From Bacteroidales bacterium (GTDB lineage: Bacteria; Bacteroidota; Bacteroidia; Bacteroidales; P3), in NCBI GenBank assembly GCA_017962545.1, contig JAGCVD010000009.1, positions 1 through 64,000 on the forward strand: DNA of 64,000 nt, in the 5' to 3' direction. Below the pieces are notes generated by a model. That model saw nothing but the letters and a program-made list of their open reading frames with translations. It was not told where the DNA came from and made no database searches. Made by a program: the position numbers and the translations under genes. The first letter of the stretch is position 1. The number at the start of each line of letters is the position of its first letter. Below are positions 16,174 to 24,208 of this stretch, piece after piece.

Positions 16174-17204
16174 TTGTCGGCTTTCAGCACGGGCTCGTCG
16201 TCGTAGTGGCGGCTGCGGATCATCTTGATGCCGTCCTCGTCGGGGAAGATGACGAAGGAGGGCTGGGGCTCCATGAGCAGTATGTCGCGTCCTTCGCTGT
16301 CCTTGCCGATGCCCTGTATGGCGCGGCGCGCCACCATGATGCGGCTCTTGCGGTTGGCGCAGTCGAAGAGTTCGTCGCCGATGCGGTCGTAGACGAGCTC
16401 GGGGTCTTCGCGGGTGACTTTCTGGGTGCCGTCGAGGAAGAGGACGACGACCTTGCCCTTGCCCTGCGGGGCGAGGCAGGCGATGTCGTGGATGGAGACG
16501 AACTCCTCCTGCGGCAGCAGGAGACGCACGCGGCGGTCGGCCATCATGCCGTGCTCCCAGCGCTCGTCGACGGTGAGTTTGCCGCCTTCGTAGTAGCGGT
16601 AGGCGCCGTGCTTGAGGCCGTCCTTGTAGTTGCCGTCGCGGCAGAGGAGTCCCTGCTCGTCGTATTCGACCAGACGTCCCTCGAGGCCGCCGTTGACGTA
16701 GGTGCCGGTGATGTATCCGTTGGTGCCTATGCGTTTCCACCAGCGGCCGTTGCGGTGGTTGTCGCGCCAGTGGGTCACCTCGGCGGTGTCGCCGCGCTGT
16801 GTGTAGATGACGTGCAGGCCGTCCTTGACGCCCATGCGGTAGTCGGCCTCTTTGATCATGTGGCCGTTCTCGTCGAAGAACTGCCAGCGTCCGTCACGGT
16901 TGCGGCGGTCGTACTCGCCGCGTGCCAGCAGGCGGCCTTTCTCGTCGAAGGCCTCGTGGCGGCAGCGGACGCCGGGGATGGTATAGACATTGCGCATGCG
17001 CACGGTGCCGTCGGCATAGTAGTAGGTGAAGGTGCCGGTCTCCTGGCCGTCGACGAAGTCGCCCTCGTAGATTTTGGTGCCGTCCTTGTCGAGACGCACC
17101 CAGTGACCCTGGCGGCGGCCCTGCTTGTCAATCTGGTTCTGCGCCGTGGCGGACATTGTCGTGAGCAGCATGGCGGCGGCAAAAAGTAGGATTGTCTTTT
17201 TCAT
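16170..17204 (-). CDS. Exported MORN-repeat protein (YwqK-like)
   Basis: A 344-residue exported protein with a Sec signal ending near MSATAQ. Residues about 25-235 hold eight or so MORN-variant repeats with the G-x-W-x-x-[YF]-x-x-x-G rhythm, for example GRRQGHWVRLDKDG, RDGRWQFFDENG and KHGAYRYYEGG. The last 110 residues are a different, non-repeat domain rich in charged residues. MORN variants of this sort occur in many Bacteroidota secreted proteins, sometimes named YwqK antitoxins, but nothing here supports a toxin-antitoxin role. ATG at 17204 is chosen because the longer frame has no signal. It is coupled to mtaB by a 4-base overlap. Confidence 0.8.
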   Translation of the reverse strand: MKKTILLFAAAMLLTTMSATAQNQIDKQGRRQGHWVRLDKDGTKIYEGDFVDGQETGTFTYYYADGTVRMRNVYTIPGVRCRHEAFDEKGRLLARGEYDRRNRDGRWQFFDENGHMIKEADYRMGVKDGLHVIYTQRGDTAEVTHWRDNHRNGRWWKRIGTNGYITGTYVNGGLEGRLVEYDEQGLLCRDGNYKDGLKHGAYRYYEGGKLTVDERWEHGMMADRRVRLLLPQEEFVSIHDIACLAPQGKGKVVVLFLDGTQKVTREDPELVYDRIGDELFDCANRKSRIMVARRAIQGIGKDSEGRDILLMEPQPSFVIFPDEDGIKMIRSRHYDDEPVLKADK

Positions 17205-17260
17205 TGCCTGTGTTATTCGTTGTTTTATTTGATTGAATAACGCACGTTTAGATAATTTAT

Positions 17261-17291
17261 TTTGAAGGAATGAAAAAAAGATGTATTTTTG
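17261..17291 (+). promoter_or_regulatory. Bacteroidota-type promoter
   Basis: TTTG (17261-17264), 19-base spacer, TATTTTTG (17284-17291), then ATG at 17327. It would drive the membrane protein and the polyol-phosphate cassette downstream. Confidence 0.75.
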
Positions 17292-17326
17292 CAATTTGAA
17301 CGTAGTGAAATAAATAGCGTAAAGAT

Positions 17327-17806
17327 ATGACCTATAAGACACAAACGGTAGGACGGCTGGCGGCGCTCGACGCGGTGCTGCTGACGCTGGCCTGCCTCGT
17401 CCCCGCGGCGTCGCATCTGCTGGCATTGCCGCTATATATGCTCAACCCCATGCTGGCGCTTTTGTTGGCGGCCATCGTGGTCGGCCGTGACTGGCGCAAC
17501 GCCTTGTTGGTGGCGGTGCTGTTGCCGCTGGTGAGCAGCCTGCTGACGGGTATGCCTGCGGCGCCTAAGATGGTCTGCATGATGGCCGAGTTGGCCACCG
17601 TGGCGGGGCTGTTCCATGTGTTTTCGCGCCGGTGGGCCGTGGTGCCTGCTGTGTTTACGGCCGTCGTCGCCGGCAAGGTGGTATACTACGCCTTCAAGGC
17701 CCTCGTTATCGCCCCCGCCGTCCTTGTGGGCACCGCTTGGTGGATGCAGTTGGGCGCCGTAATCGTCTGGGGTGGAGTGTTTGCGTTGGTGTACAAAAAG
17801 AATTAA
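17327..17806 (+). CDS. ECF-transporter S-component-like membrane protein
   Basis: A 159-residue integral membrane protein with five or six helices and short loops, high in Leu, Ala and Val. Size, helix count and the LNPMLALLLAAIVVGRDW-like early block fit substrate-binding S components of energy-coupling factor transporters, but no substrate signature is recognised and no ECF ATPase is nearby, so the call is tentative. It has the high GC of the surrounding genome, unlike the three genes that follow only 11 bases later, which suggests the cassette was inserted behind an existing promoter and gene. Confidence 0.55.
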   Translation: MTYKTQTVGRLAALDAVLLTLACLVPAASHLLALPLYMLNPMLALLLAAIVVGRDWRNALLVAVLLPLVSSLLTGMPAAPKMVCMMAELATVAGLFHVFSRRWAVVPAVFTAVVAGKVVYYAFKALVIAPAVLVGTAWWMQLGAVIVWGGVFALVYKKN

Positions 17807-17817
17807 ATACAAGACTT

Positions 17818-18504
17818 ATGAAATATACGCTGTTGTTTTTGTCAGGTGGCACGGGCAGTAGGATGCAAAACGCTGTGCCCAAACAGTACTTGCTGTTGGC
17901 AGGTAAGCCTGTTATTATGCATATACTGGAGCGTGTGGACCAGATAGAGGAGGTGGAAGATGTGGTTGTGGTGTGTGCCAAGGAGTATGAGGCATCGATT
18001 AGTTTGATGATAAACCAGTATGGCATAAGGAAGCCGATAGTTTTCGCTCCCGCCGGTGCCACACGTCAAGAATCGGTGAGAAATGGTCTAGCGTTGGTGA
18101 AGAACGAAGATGTGATAGTGCATGAGGCGGCGCGGCCGTTTGTGAAGGTGGATGATTTCAAGAGGCTTATTGCTGTCAAAGAACGCAATGCTACCTTTGG
18201 GGCGAGCATACCTTTCTCGGTGCTCAAGGGGCATGGTTATGTGGAAGGCCTACTTGAACGCTCCGAACTTATCAACGTGCAGTTGCCGCAGAAGTTCGAG
18301 ACACGCCTGTTGAAGGATGCCCATGAGCGTGCTGCTGCCGAGGGCCGTGAGTTCACCGAAGACGCCGGCATGATATACCTCTATCATCCCGATGTGCCAA
18401 TCAAGGTTTGTGAAGGCATGGACTATGATATAAAACTCACCACGCGCATCGATATGCTTGCCGGTGAGCAGATATACGAGGATGTTTTTAGCAGAAGGAA
18501 GTAG
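17818..18504 (+). CDS. IspD/TarI-family cytidylyltransferase (probable CDP-ribitol synthesis)
   Basis: A 228-residue sugar-alcohol phosphate cytidylyltransferase. The CTP loop SGGTGSRM, PKQYL, the metal and substrate block HEAARPF, TEDAGM and the C-terminal GMDYDIKLTT are all present. Sequence alone fits either IspD (methylerythritol phosphate) or TarI/Bcs1 (ribitol-5-phosphate). The order, this gene, then an SDR, then a CDP-glycerol-type phosphotransferase, is that of CDP-ribitol pathways; in Haemophilus Bcs1 the first two activities are fused. I therefore infer ribitol-5-phosphate cytidylyltransferase. GC is visibly lower than in flanking genes. The start ATG 17818 lies 11 bases after the membrane-protein gene. 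Confidence 0.8.
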   Translation: MKYTLLFLSGGTGSRMQNAVPKQYLLLAGKPVIMHILERVDQIEEVEDVVVVCAKEYEASISLMINQYGIRKPIVFAPAGATRQESVRNGLALVKNEDVIVHEAARPFVKVDDFKRLIAVKERNATFGASIPFSVLKGHGYVEGLLERSELINVQLPQKFETRLLKDAHERAAAEGREFTEDAGMIYLYHPDVPIKVCEGMDYDIKLTTRIDMLAGEQIYEDVFSRRK

Positions 18505-18506
18505 GT

Positions 18507-19220
18507 ATGGGTACTTGTATAATCACAGGAATAGGGTCCGGTATAGGCAAGGCTACGGCAATCATGCTTGCCAGTCAAGGTTTCTACAGCCATTATGCCT
18601 TGATAGGTCGTAATGATGAAGATATGCGACAGACGCAAGCCGAGATGCAGAGGTGCCTGCCGGAAGGATGTACTCGCTTATACCATATTGATTTGGCGTA
18701 TCCAGAGCAAATCCCAGACTTGGTGGCGAAGATAGATGCAGAAGTGGGCGACATAGAGGCGTTGCTGAACATTGCAGGCTATACTGACCCGCAATCGTTA
18801 TTGACAACGACACTGGAAAGTTTCGAGTTGACATATAAAGTGAATGTCTATGCGCCGTTCATGTTTATGCGTGAGTGTGTCAAGTATATGCGTCAGAAAG
18901 GAGGCAAGATACTGAATGTGGCATCTACCGCAGGCATGACACCCCGTCCCGGATGGCTGAGTTATGCCTCGTCAAAGTCAGCGGTAATCTCTATGTCAGA
19001 AACGTTGACTGCCGAGTTGTCGGAGTATGGAATAATGGTATATTGCGTCTCGCCAGGACGTTGTGCCACCAAGTTGCGTAAACGTCTGGCGCCCGACGAG
19101 GACCCCACCACCATCATGCAACCCGAAGAGGTAGCTCAGGTGATATGCAACCTAGTCAATCCCAACGAACATTGCTTGGACGGACAGAATATCGTTATTC
19201 GCAAGAGCGTTAAAAAGTAG
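18507..19220 (+). CDS. SDR-family reductase (probable ribulose-5-phosphate reductase)
   Basis: Short-chain dehydrogenase/reductase, 237 residues. The nucleotide loop TGIGSGIGKA, a NIAG strand, the catalytic Ser in VASTAG, Tyr in YASSK and the PGR turn are all intact. It corresponds to the reductase half of Bcs1-like CDP-ribitol synthases, which make ribitol-5-phosphate from ribulose-5-phosphate; the role here rests on its position 2 bases after the cytidylyltransferase and 3 bases before the phosphotransferase. It shares their lower GC. Other SDR roles cannot be excluded from sequence. Confidence 0.78.
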   Translation: MGTCIITGIGSGIGKATAIMLASQGFYSHYALIGRNDEDMRQTQAEMQRCLPEGCTRLYHIDLAYPEQIPDLVAKIDAEVGDIEALLNIAGYTDPQSLLTTTLESFELTYKVNVYAPFMFMRECVKYMRQKGGKILNVASTAGMTPRPGWLSYASSKSAVISMSETLTAELSEYGIMVYCVSPGRCATKLRKRLAPDEDPTTIMQPEEVAQVICNLVNPNEHCLDGQNIVIRKSVKK

Positions 19221-19223
19221 AAG

Positions 19224-20567
19224 ATGTCACTGCTGGGTACCCTTAAGAAAATGAATGTGGAGTCACCTCTGGTGTATGAATTCCGCATTTTGTTCCATTA
19301 TCCCGATGTGATACGCACACATGTTCCTTTCTTGTACCATTGGTGGATAAAGTGGGCGCGGAAGCGTACTCTGCAAGGAGCGCAGCGTCTGCAGGGCAAG
19401 GGTCGTATAGAGGTTGCTTTCATCTTGGCGGTGCCTGGGATGTGGAAACTGGACTATGTGTTCAAGGCCATGCAACAAAGCGAGCACTACCATCCTTATA
19501 TTGTGATTATCCCCTACACGGTGTTTAAGAGCTACTCGGCGGAGGAGAACGAGAAAACTATCCAAAGGACGGCGGCATTCGCCAAAGAGCATGGGTTTGA
19601 GTACATCATCCCCCGTGACGAGAAGACGGGGAAATGGATTGATATCAAGAAGACACTCAATCCTGATATCGTGTTCTTCACCTGTCCGTATAAGGATATG
19701 GAAGGTAAATACCACGCCTATCATTTTGTGGACCGTCTGACATGCTATGTGTCCTATGGTTTTACTTCCATGAAGCTTTTCAAGAACAACTTTGACAAGA
19801 TGGCCATTAATATGGCCGGCTGCTATTTTCTTGAGACGCCTATTCATAAACGTTTTGCAGAGCAATACAGTCATGCAAAAGGCCGAAACTGTTATGTGAC
19901 AGGCTATCCCGGGTGCGAGATGTATCTGCGTAATGACTATCAACCCAAGCAGGTGTGGCGCAAACAGGAATGCCCCAAAAAACGTGTCATCTGGGCTCCT
20001 CATCACACTATAGACGGTACTTTCAGTGTGTCGACATTCTTAGATGTGTGCGATATTATGCTTGAGATGACCAAGAAGTACACAGATTGTGTACAGTTCG
20101 CCTTCAAACCCCATCAGCTGTTAAAGTTCAAGCTTATTGAGATGTGGGGTGAAGAGCGTACCAATGCCTATTACAAGCAGTGGGAGACTCTGCCCAACTG
20201 TCAGTTGGAAGAGGGTGACTATGTGGACCTTTTCATAGGCTCTGACGCCATGATGCATGATAGTTGTAGTTTCACAACGGAATACCTATATCAACGCAAG
20301 CCGGTGCTGTACCTGTTGAAGAACAATCCGCAGGATGTGTTCAACGACTTTGGTATCATGTCGTTCAATCAGCACTACCATGGCTGCACAAGGGAAGATA
20401 TAGAACGCTTCATAGAAGATGTGGTGCTTGGTGGCAACGACCCCAAGAAAGAAAGCCGAGAGCAATTCTTCAAGGATTACCTTGGCCCCTACAATGGCGC
20501 TCTGCCGTCGGAGAATATCATGAAGACGATAGATTCCCTCATTGAGGGCAAAGACCCTAATGCATAA
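19224..20567 (+). CDS. CDP-glycerol/ribitol phosphotransferase-like protein
   Basis: A 447-residue protein of the CDP-glycerol:poly(glycerophosphate) glycerophosphotransferase family (TagF/TagB type). The family C-terminal block is clear: a motif around SDAMMHDSCSFTTEYLYQ then KPVLYL, preceded by WAPHHTIDGTF and FAFKPHQLLK. There is no N-terminal glycosyltransferase domain; amphipathic residues may give peripheral membrane contact. It likely transfers a polyol phosphate from its CDP carrier onto a surface glycan. It is last in the promoter-led run from 17327 and is followed by a strong terminator. Acceptor and exact donor are inferred only from context. Confidence 0.85.
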   Translation: MSLLGTLKKMNVESPLVYEFRILFHYPDVIRTHVPFLYHWWIKWARKRTLQGAQRLQGKGRIEVAFILAVPGMWKLDYVFKAMQQSEHYHPYIVIIPYTVFKSYSAEENEKTIQRTAAFAKEHGFEYIIPRDEKTGKWIDIKKTLNPDIVFFTCPYKDMEGKYHAYHFVDRLTCYVSYGFTSMKLFKNNFDKMAINMAGCYFLETPIHKRFAEQYSHAKGRNCYVTGYPGCEMYLRNDYQPKQVWRKQECPKKRVIWAPHHTIDGTFSVSTFLDVCDIMLEMTKKYTDCVQFAFKPHQLLKFKLIEMWGEERTNAYYKQWETLPNCQLEEGDYVDLFIGSDAMMHDSCSFTTEYLYQRKPVLYLLKNNPQDVFNDFGIMSFNQHYHGCTREDIERFIEDVVLGGNDPKKESREQFFKDYLGPYNGALPSENIMKTIDSLIEGKDPNA

Positions 20568-20572
20568 AGAAT

Positions 20573-20605
20573 ACGGAGCCAGAAGGCTCCGTTTCTAATT
20601 TTTAA
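20573..20605 (+). terminator. Rho-independent terminator
   Basis: ACGGAGCC (20573-20580), loop AGAA, GGCTCCGT (20585-20592), then TTCTAATTTTTAATTTC. It ends the polyol-phosphate operon. Confidence 0.88.
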
Positions 20606-20621
20606 TTTCTAATGTTCGCCG

Positions 20622-21719
20622 CTAGTTGGTGGGAAGCACGGCGCGGAATTTAGATACCATGCGGTCGGCGGAGTATTGGTTTAGATACACTTCGCGGCTG
20701 TAGGTGTTGAAGCGAGGTCGCGGTGTTTGGCAGAAATCTTGTATGGCCGCGATGAACTCGTCGGCCGTCAGGCAGCAGTCGCCGGCTTTGGTGTAGTCGA
20801 GTTCGTAGCCGCTCCAAGCTTCGGGGGTGCCGATGATGTTCTTACCATACATCATACTCTCACAAGTCTTCACCTTCATGCCGCTGCCTTTGAAGATGGG
20901 CAGCACCATGATGTCGGCAGCCTCGAAGAGAGGCTCTAGGTCGGGAACGTTGCTCAGTATCTCGATGTCGGAGGTTGTCCAGTCGGCCTCTTTCAGTTTC
21001 TCCATGCCTTTCCCCACAATTTGCATCCGGATATTGACGTGCGGCAGCACATTCTTCACAAACCATTCGATGCCCTCCACGTTGGCGGGGAAGTAGGCAC
21101 CAAGGAACATGCACAGCGGCTTCTCAGCTGTGAGTTCGGTGGGGTAGTTGTCACGCTTGTAGCGGTCGACAAAGGCGACGGGCACCAGCTGGTCGGCATG
21201 GCGGCCGTAGCGACGGAAGAGCTCGTCGTCGTCGCGTGTGGAGAGTGCGATGGTGTGGTCGGCGTAGCGGCAACTCCAACGGTCGTTGCGGTCGGCGCAG
21301 GGCACCACAAGCCACCGCATGGGGTTGAGCCGGTTGGAATATTTGGCGGCAAAATAGACGGCTTCCACATTGTGGAAGAAAGCTACGATACGGCCTTTAT
21401 AACCTGTTTCTTTGAGGCGTTTGGCCACGATGCCAAAAACCGACCGGTCCACGAAGACCACGTCGTATCCTTGCGCCAATGCTATAATCTCACGAACCCG
21501 CTTGGGCGTCAGGCCGAAATAGTAGCCGAAGGGCATATAGGCTATTCCTTGCAGGTATTCCCATGGAGTGCGGCGGTGGGTCTCATCGTGAATGAAATAG
21601 GTATCGACATTCTCCTTGCCGGCAATCTCACGCAGCACGACAAGGTTCTTCTCGCTGCCCTGTTCTCCCCCCTCGGGTACGCCACGCGTCTTCTTGTAAC
21701 GTATTATCAGTATTTTCAT
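20622..21719 (-). CDS. Glycosyltransferase, GT4-like (GT-B fold)
   Basis: A 365-residue GT-B glycosyltransferase. The C-terminal half has the family blocks MFLGAYFPANVEGIEWF, MQIVGKGM and PLFEAADIMVLPIFKGSGMKVKTCESM, the last containing the donor-binding acidic/helix region. The N-terminus has a Rossmann-like start (MKILIIRY) and a glycine-rich GVPEGGEQGSEKN loop. Sugar and acceptor unknown. It overlaps the yfhO-like gene by 4 bases (ATGA) and converges on the polyol-phosphate cassette, so it may act on the same surface polymer, though that is only proximity. Confidence 0.85.
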   Translation of the reverse strand: MKILIIRYKKTRGVPEGGEQGSEKNLVVLREIAGKENVDTYFIHDETHRRTPWEYLQGIAYMPFGYYFGLTPKRVREIIALAQGYDVVFVDRSVFGIVAKRLKETGYKGRIVAFFHNVEAVYFAAKYSNRLNPMRWLVVPCADRNDRWSCRYADHTIALSTRDDDELFRRYGRHADQLVPVAFVDRYKRDNYPTELTAEKPLCMFLGAYFPANVEGIEWFVKNVLPHVNIRMQIVGKGMEKLKEADWTTSDIEILSNVPDLEPLFEAADIMVLPIFKGSGMKVKTCESMMYGKNIIGTPEAWSGYELDYTKAGDCCLTADEFIAAIQDFCQTPRPRFNTYSREVYLNQYSADRMVSKFRAVLPTN

Positions 21720-24208
21720 GCTACCTTACGTTTGCGGTAGTAGAGCACGATGGCGCCAACGGCCAGCAGGACCAGCACAATGGAAGCGACGATGGTGACG
21801 GTGTCCATCTTGTGGAACAGCGGCGCCTCGTTGCGGAACTCAATCACATGATCGCCGGCGGGTATAACCATACCGCGGAGGATATAGTTGACCCGGAGGT
21901 ATTCGGCAGGCTTGCCGTCGATGTAGGCACGCCAGTCGGGCGAGTAGTATATCTCGCTGAACACCGCCAGTTGCTCGTCGCTGGTATGGGAGGTGTATTT
22001 CAGGTAGTCGGGATTGTAGGGCATCTGATGCACCATCTCGATGCGGTCGGTGCTGTCAAGGACCGACTCGTTGTCAGGCAGCGAGAACTCGTTGCTGTTG
22101 ATGATGGCCGTCGTGGAGGGGTCGAAGTCGCCCAGTGCCAGTATCTCGCCATTGGCGTCGTCCACCCACTTCACGTCGCGCACAAACCAGCAGTTGCCCA
22201 GCGCCTCGGGGTTGCGCTGCACCTGCCCCCCCTGCACCACGAAGTAGCGGGCGTTAAGCATATTGAGTACCTGCATGTTGATATGCCGGCTGATGTAGAA
22301 GTCGATGATGTCCTGATAACGCCGCATCTTCACGGCGCTGTATCCGCCAATCTGATGGTGGAAAGCCGCAGGCTTACTGTCGTTGAAGGTGTTGGTGGCC
22401 AGATTGAGCACACGGTAGTCTTGGTCGCCGAACTGTATGGCGTACTGGTCGATGACGGCATCCCACGGGTCGGGGCGCAGCTTCAGTTGTTGCTCGCTGA
22501 CATAGTTCTTCTCGTTCAGGTAGCGGCGGTCGACACCCCACAGGTCGACGACCACCAGCACGGTGAGCACCAGACAGATGATGATAGGCAGACTGGACTT
22601 TTGGGAGTCCTGCGATTTGCCCGATAGTCTCACATACAGCCACAGCGCTGCCGCAGCCAGTGCGATGAAGAGAATCGAGCGCCAGGTGTCGCTTTGGAAC
22701 AGCGCCCTGCGGTCCTCGATGAAGATACTCTGTATCAACGCCCACTGGTTGCCATACTGCGGCGCCATCTGAGTGTCGGCTACGCCAGTGAACGGGAGCG
22801 AGCCGCTGACGATGAGGCCGACGAGGAGAGTGAGGACGGTGCCGCCTCCAGAGATGTAGAGAGCCAGCGTCTTACGTTTGGCAGGCACCTCTTTTGACAA
22901 AAACTCACGCAGACCTAGCATGCCGAGCAGCACCATGGTGACGTTGGCCAGCACGAGGCTCATGCTGGGTGTGCGGAACTTGTTGTACAGCGGCAGATTG
23001 TTGAACAGCCATTCGTTGAGGGGCAAGAAATTACGACCCCACGACATCACAATGGCAATTAGTGTGGCGATGAGCAGCCACCAGCGTTCCGGTCCCTTGA
23101 CCAATATTAGACCTAGCAGGAAGAGGAACACCACGATGGCACCGAAGTAGACGGGGCCGCTGGTGAAAGGCTGGTTGCCCCAGTAGAGAGGAGCCTGGTC
23201 CTGACGGAAGTTCTTGTAGCAGGCGCTCTCCTTGCCGACGGGTTCCCCGCTGCCGCCACCCATGGCGCCGGGAACCAGAAGCGTATAAGTTTCGCCGATG
23301 CCGTAACTCCATGAGAAGGCGTAGTCGATGTCGAGTCCGCTTTTCTTTCCTCCAATGGAAGCGGGCTCGCCGTCGTGGTAGAGGTCTTCGGGGGTGACGG
23401 TGATGGCGTTGCCGCCACGCATGGTCTGTTTCGAGTACTGCTCGCTGACCATCAGTGTGCGGGCGTTACAGGCGAAAGCCAGTGCGCAGCCTGCCAGCAG
23501 GATGCCTACACCCACCATGAAACGGGGGAAGTGGCGTTTGGCGATGGAGTGTGCCAAGTACACCACACCCAGCACCAATGCGCCGATGATGGTGTAATAA
23601 GTAATCTGAATATGGTTGCAGATGAGCTGCAGGCCCAGTGCCACGGTGAAGAGTAGACCACCCCACAGCCAGTCGCTCCATTTCTTTGCACCCTCTTTCG
23701 GCCGTCGTAAGCAGAGTACCATGCCCGCCAGTATCGGCGCCGCCATAGCCAGCGCCCATGCTTTTGTGATGTGTCCGGCCTCGACGATGATGATGTTGTA
23801 ACTGCCCAGTCCGAAGGCCAGCGCGCCGAGCAGTGCCAGCCAGGGTGAGCATCCCAGCACCAGCAGTGCCACATAGAAACCGATGAGGTAGAAGAACAGC
23901 ACGCCGGCGCTACGCTCCAACCCCAGCACCTGCAGGGTTCCCAGGCGTTGAAGCGGAGTGAAGACGCTCTTTACTGGAGGATTGCCGCCCACCTGGTAGG
24001 CTGGCATACCGCTGAACATGGCGCTGTTCCAATGCACATAGACGCCAGTTTTCTTCTGGTAGTCCTTGGTCTCTTTGACCATGGCTTCGAATTTCTGTGT
24101 GTCGCCCTGATAGATGGCTTTGCCCTCAAGGGCAGGGGAGAAATAGGCCAGTGCCACCGCCAGCATTGCGACGACAAGACCTATGTGTAAAAGAATTCTC
24201 TTCTTCAT
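21716..24208 (-). CDS. YfhO family membrane protein (GT-C-like)
   Basis: An 830-residue inner-membrane protein with 12 or more helices and a large soluble loop (about 600-790), of the YfhO family. Members are GT-C-like and have been tied to decoration of wall or lipid-linked polymers in Gram-positives. The first 110 residues contain the typical PALEGK...QGD...YQVG...LQRL pattern and the extracytoplasmic acidic loop. It abuts the PgpH-like gene with no gap and overlaps the glycosyltransferase gene by 4 bases, giving a tight three-gene operon. The acceptor in this organism is unknown. Confidence 0.87.
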   Translation of the reverse strand: MKKRILLHIGLVVAMLAVALAYFSPALEGKAIYQGDTQKFEAMVKETKDYQKKTGVYVHWNSAMFSGMPAYQVGGNPPVKSVFTPLQRLGTLQVLGLERSAGVLFFYLIGFYVALLVLGCSPWLALLGALAFGLGSYNIIIVEAGHITKAWALAMAAPILAGMVLCLRRPKEGAKKWSDWLWGGLLFTVALGLQLICNHIQITYYTIIGALVLGVVYLAHSIAKRHFPRFMVGVGILLAGCALAFACNARTLMVSEQYSKQTMRGGNAITVTPEDLYHDGEPASIGGKKSGLDIDYAFSWSYGIGETYTLLVPGAMGGGSGEPVGKESACYKNFRQDQAPLYWGNQPFTSGPVYFGAIVVFLFLLGLILVKGPERWWLLIATLIAIVMSWGRNFLPLNEWLFNNLPLYNKFRTPSMSLVLANVTMVLLGMLGLREFLSKEVPAKRKTLALYISGGGTVLTLLVGLIVSGSLPFTGVADTQMAPQYGNQWALIQSIFIEDRRALFQSDTWRSILFIALAAAALWLYVRLSGKSQDSQKSSLPIIICLVLTVLVVVDLWGVDRRYLNEKNYVSEQQLKLRPDPWDAVIDQYAIQFGDQDYRVLNLATNTFNDSKPAAFHHQIGGYSAVKMRRYQDIIDFYISRHINMQVLNMLNARYFVVQGGQVQRNPEALGNCWFVRDVKWVDDANGEILALGDFDPSTTAIINSNEFSLPDNESVLDSTDRIEMVHQMPYNPDYLKYTSHTSDEQLAVFSEIYYSPDWRAYIDGKPAEYLRVNYILRGMVIPAGDHVIEFRNEAPLFHKMDTVTIVASIVLVLLAVGAIVLYYRKRKVA

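Noticed and set aside
16174-16740. N-terminal extension of mtaB by 189 codons
   Set aside because: It is out of the family's length and lies inside the MORN gene; the ATG at 16173 gives the proper MtaB start.
16170-17204. YwqK-type antitoxin of a toxin-antitoxin pair
   Set aside because: It has a Sec signal and no toxin gene nearby; the name comes only from the MORN-variant repeats.
17818-18504. Housekeeping IspD of the isoprenoid pathway
   Set aside because: The partners (SDR and CDP-polyol phosphotransferase) and the lower GC favour a CDP-ribitol role, though sequence alone cannot exclude IspD.
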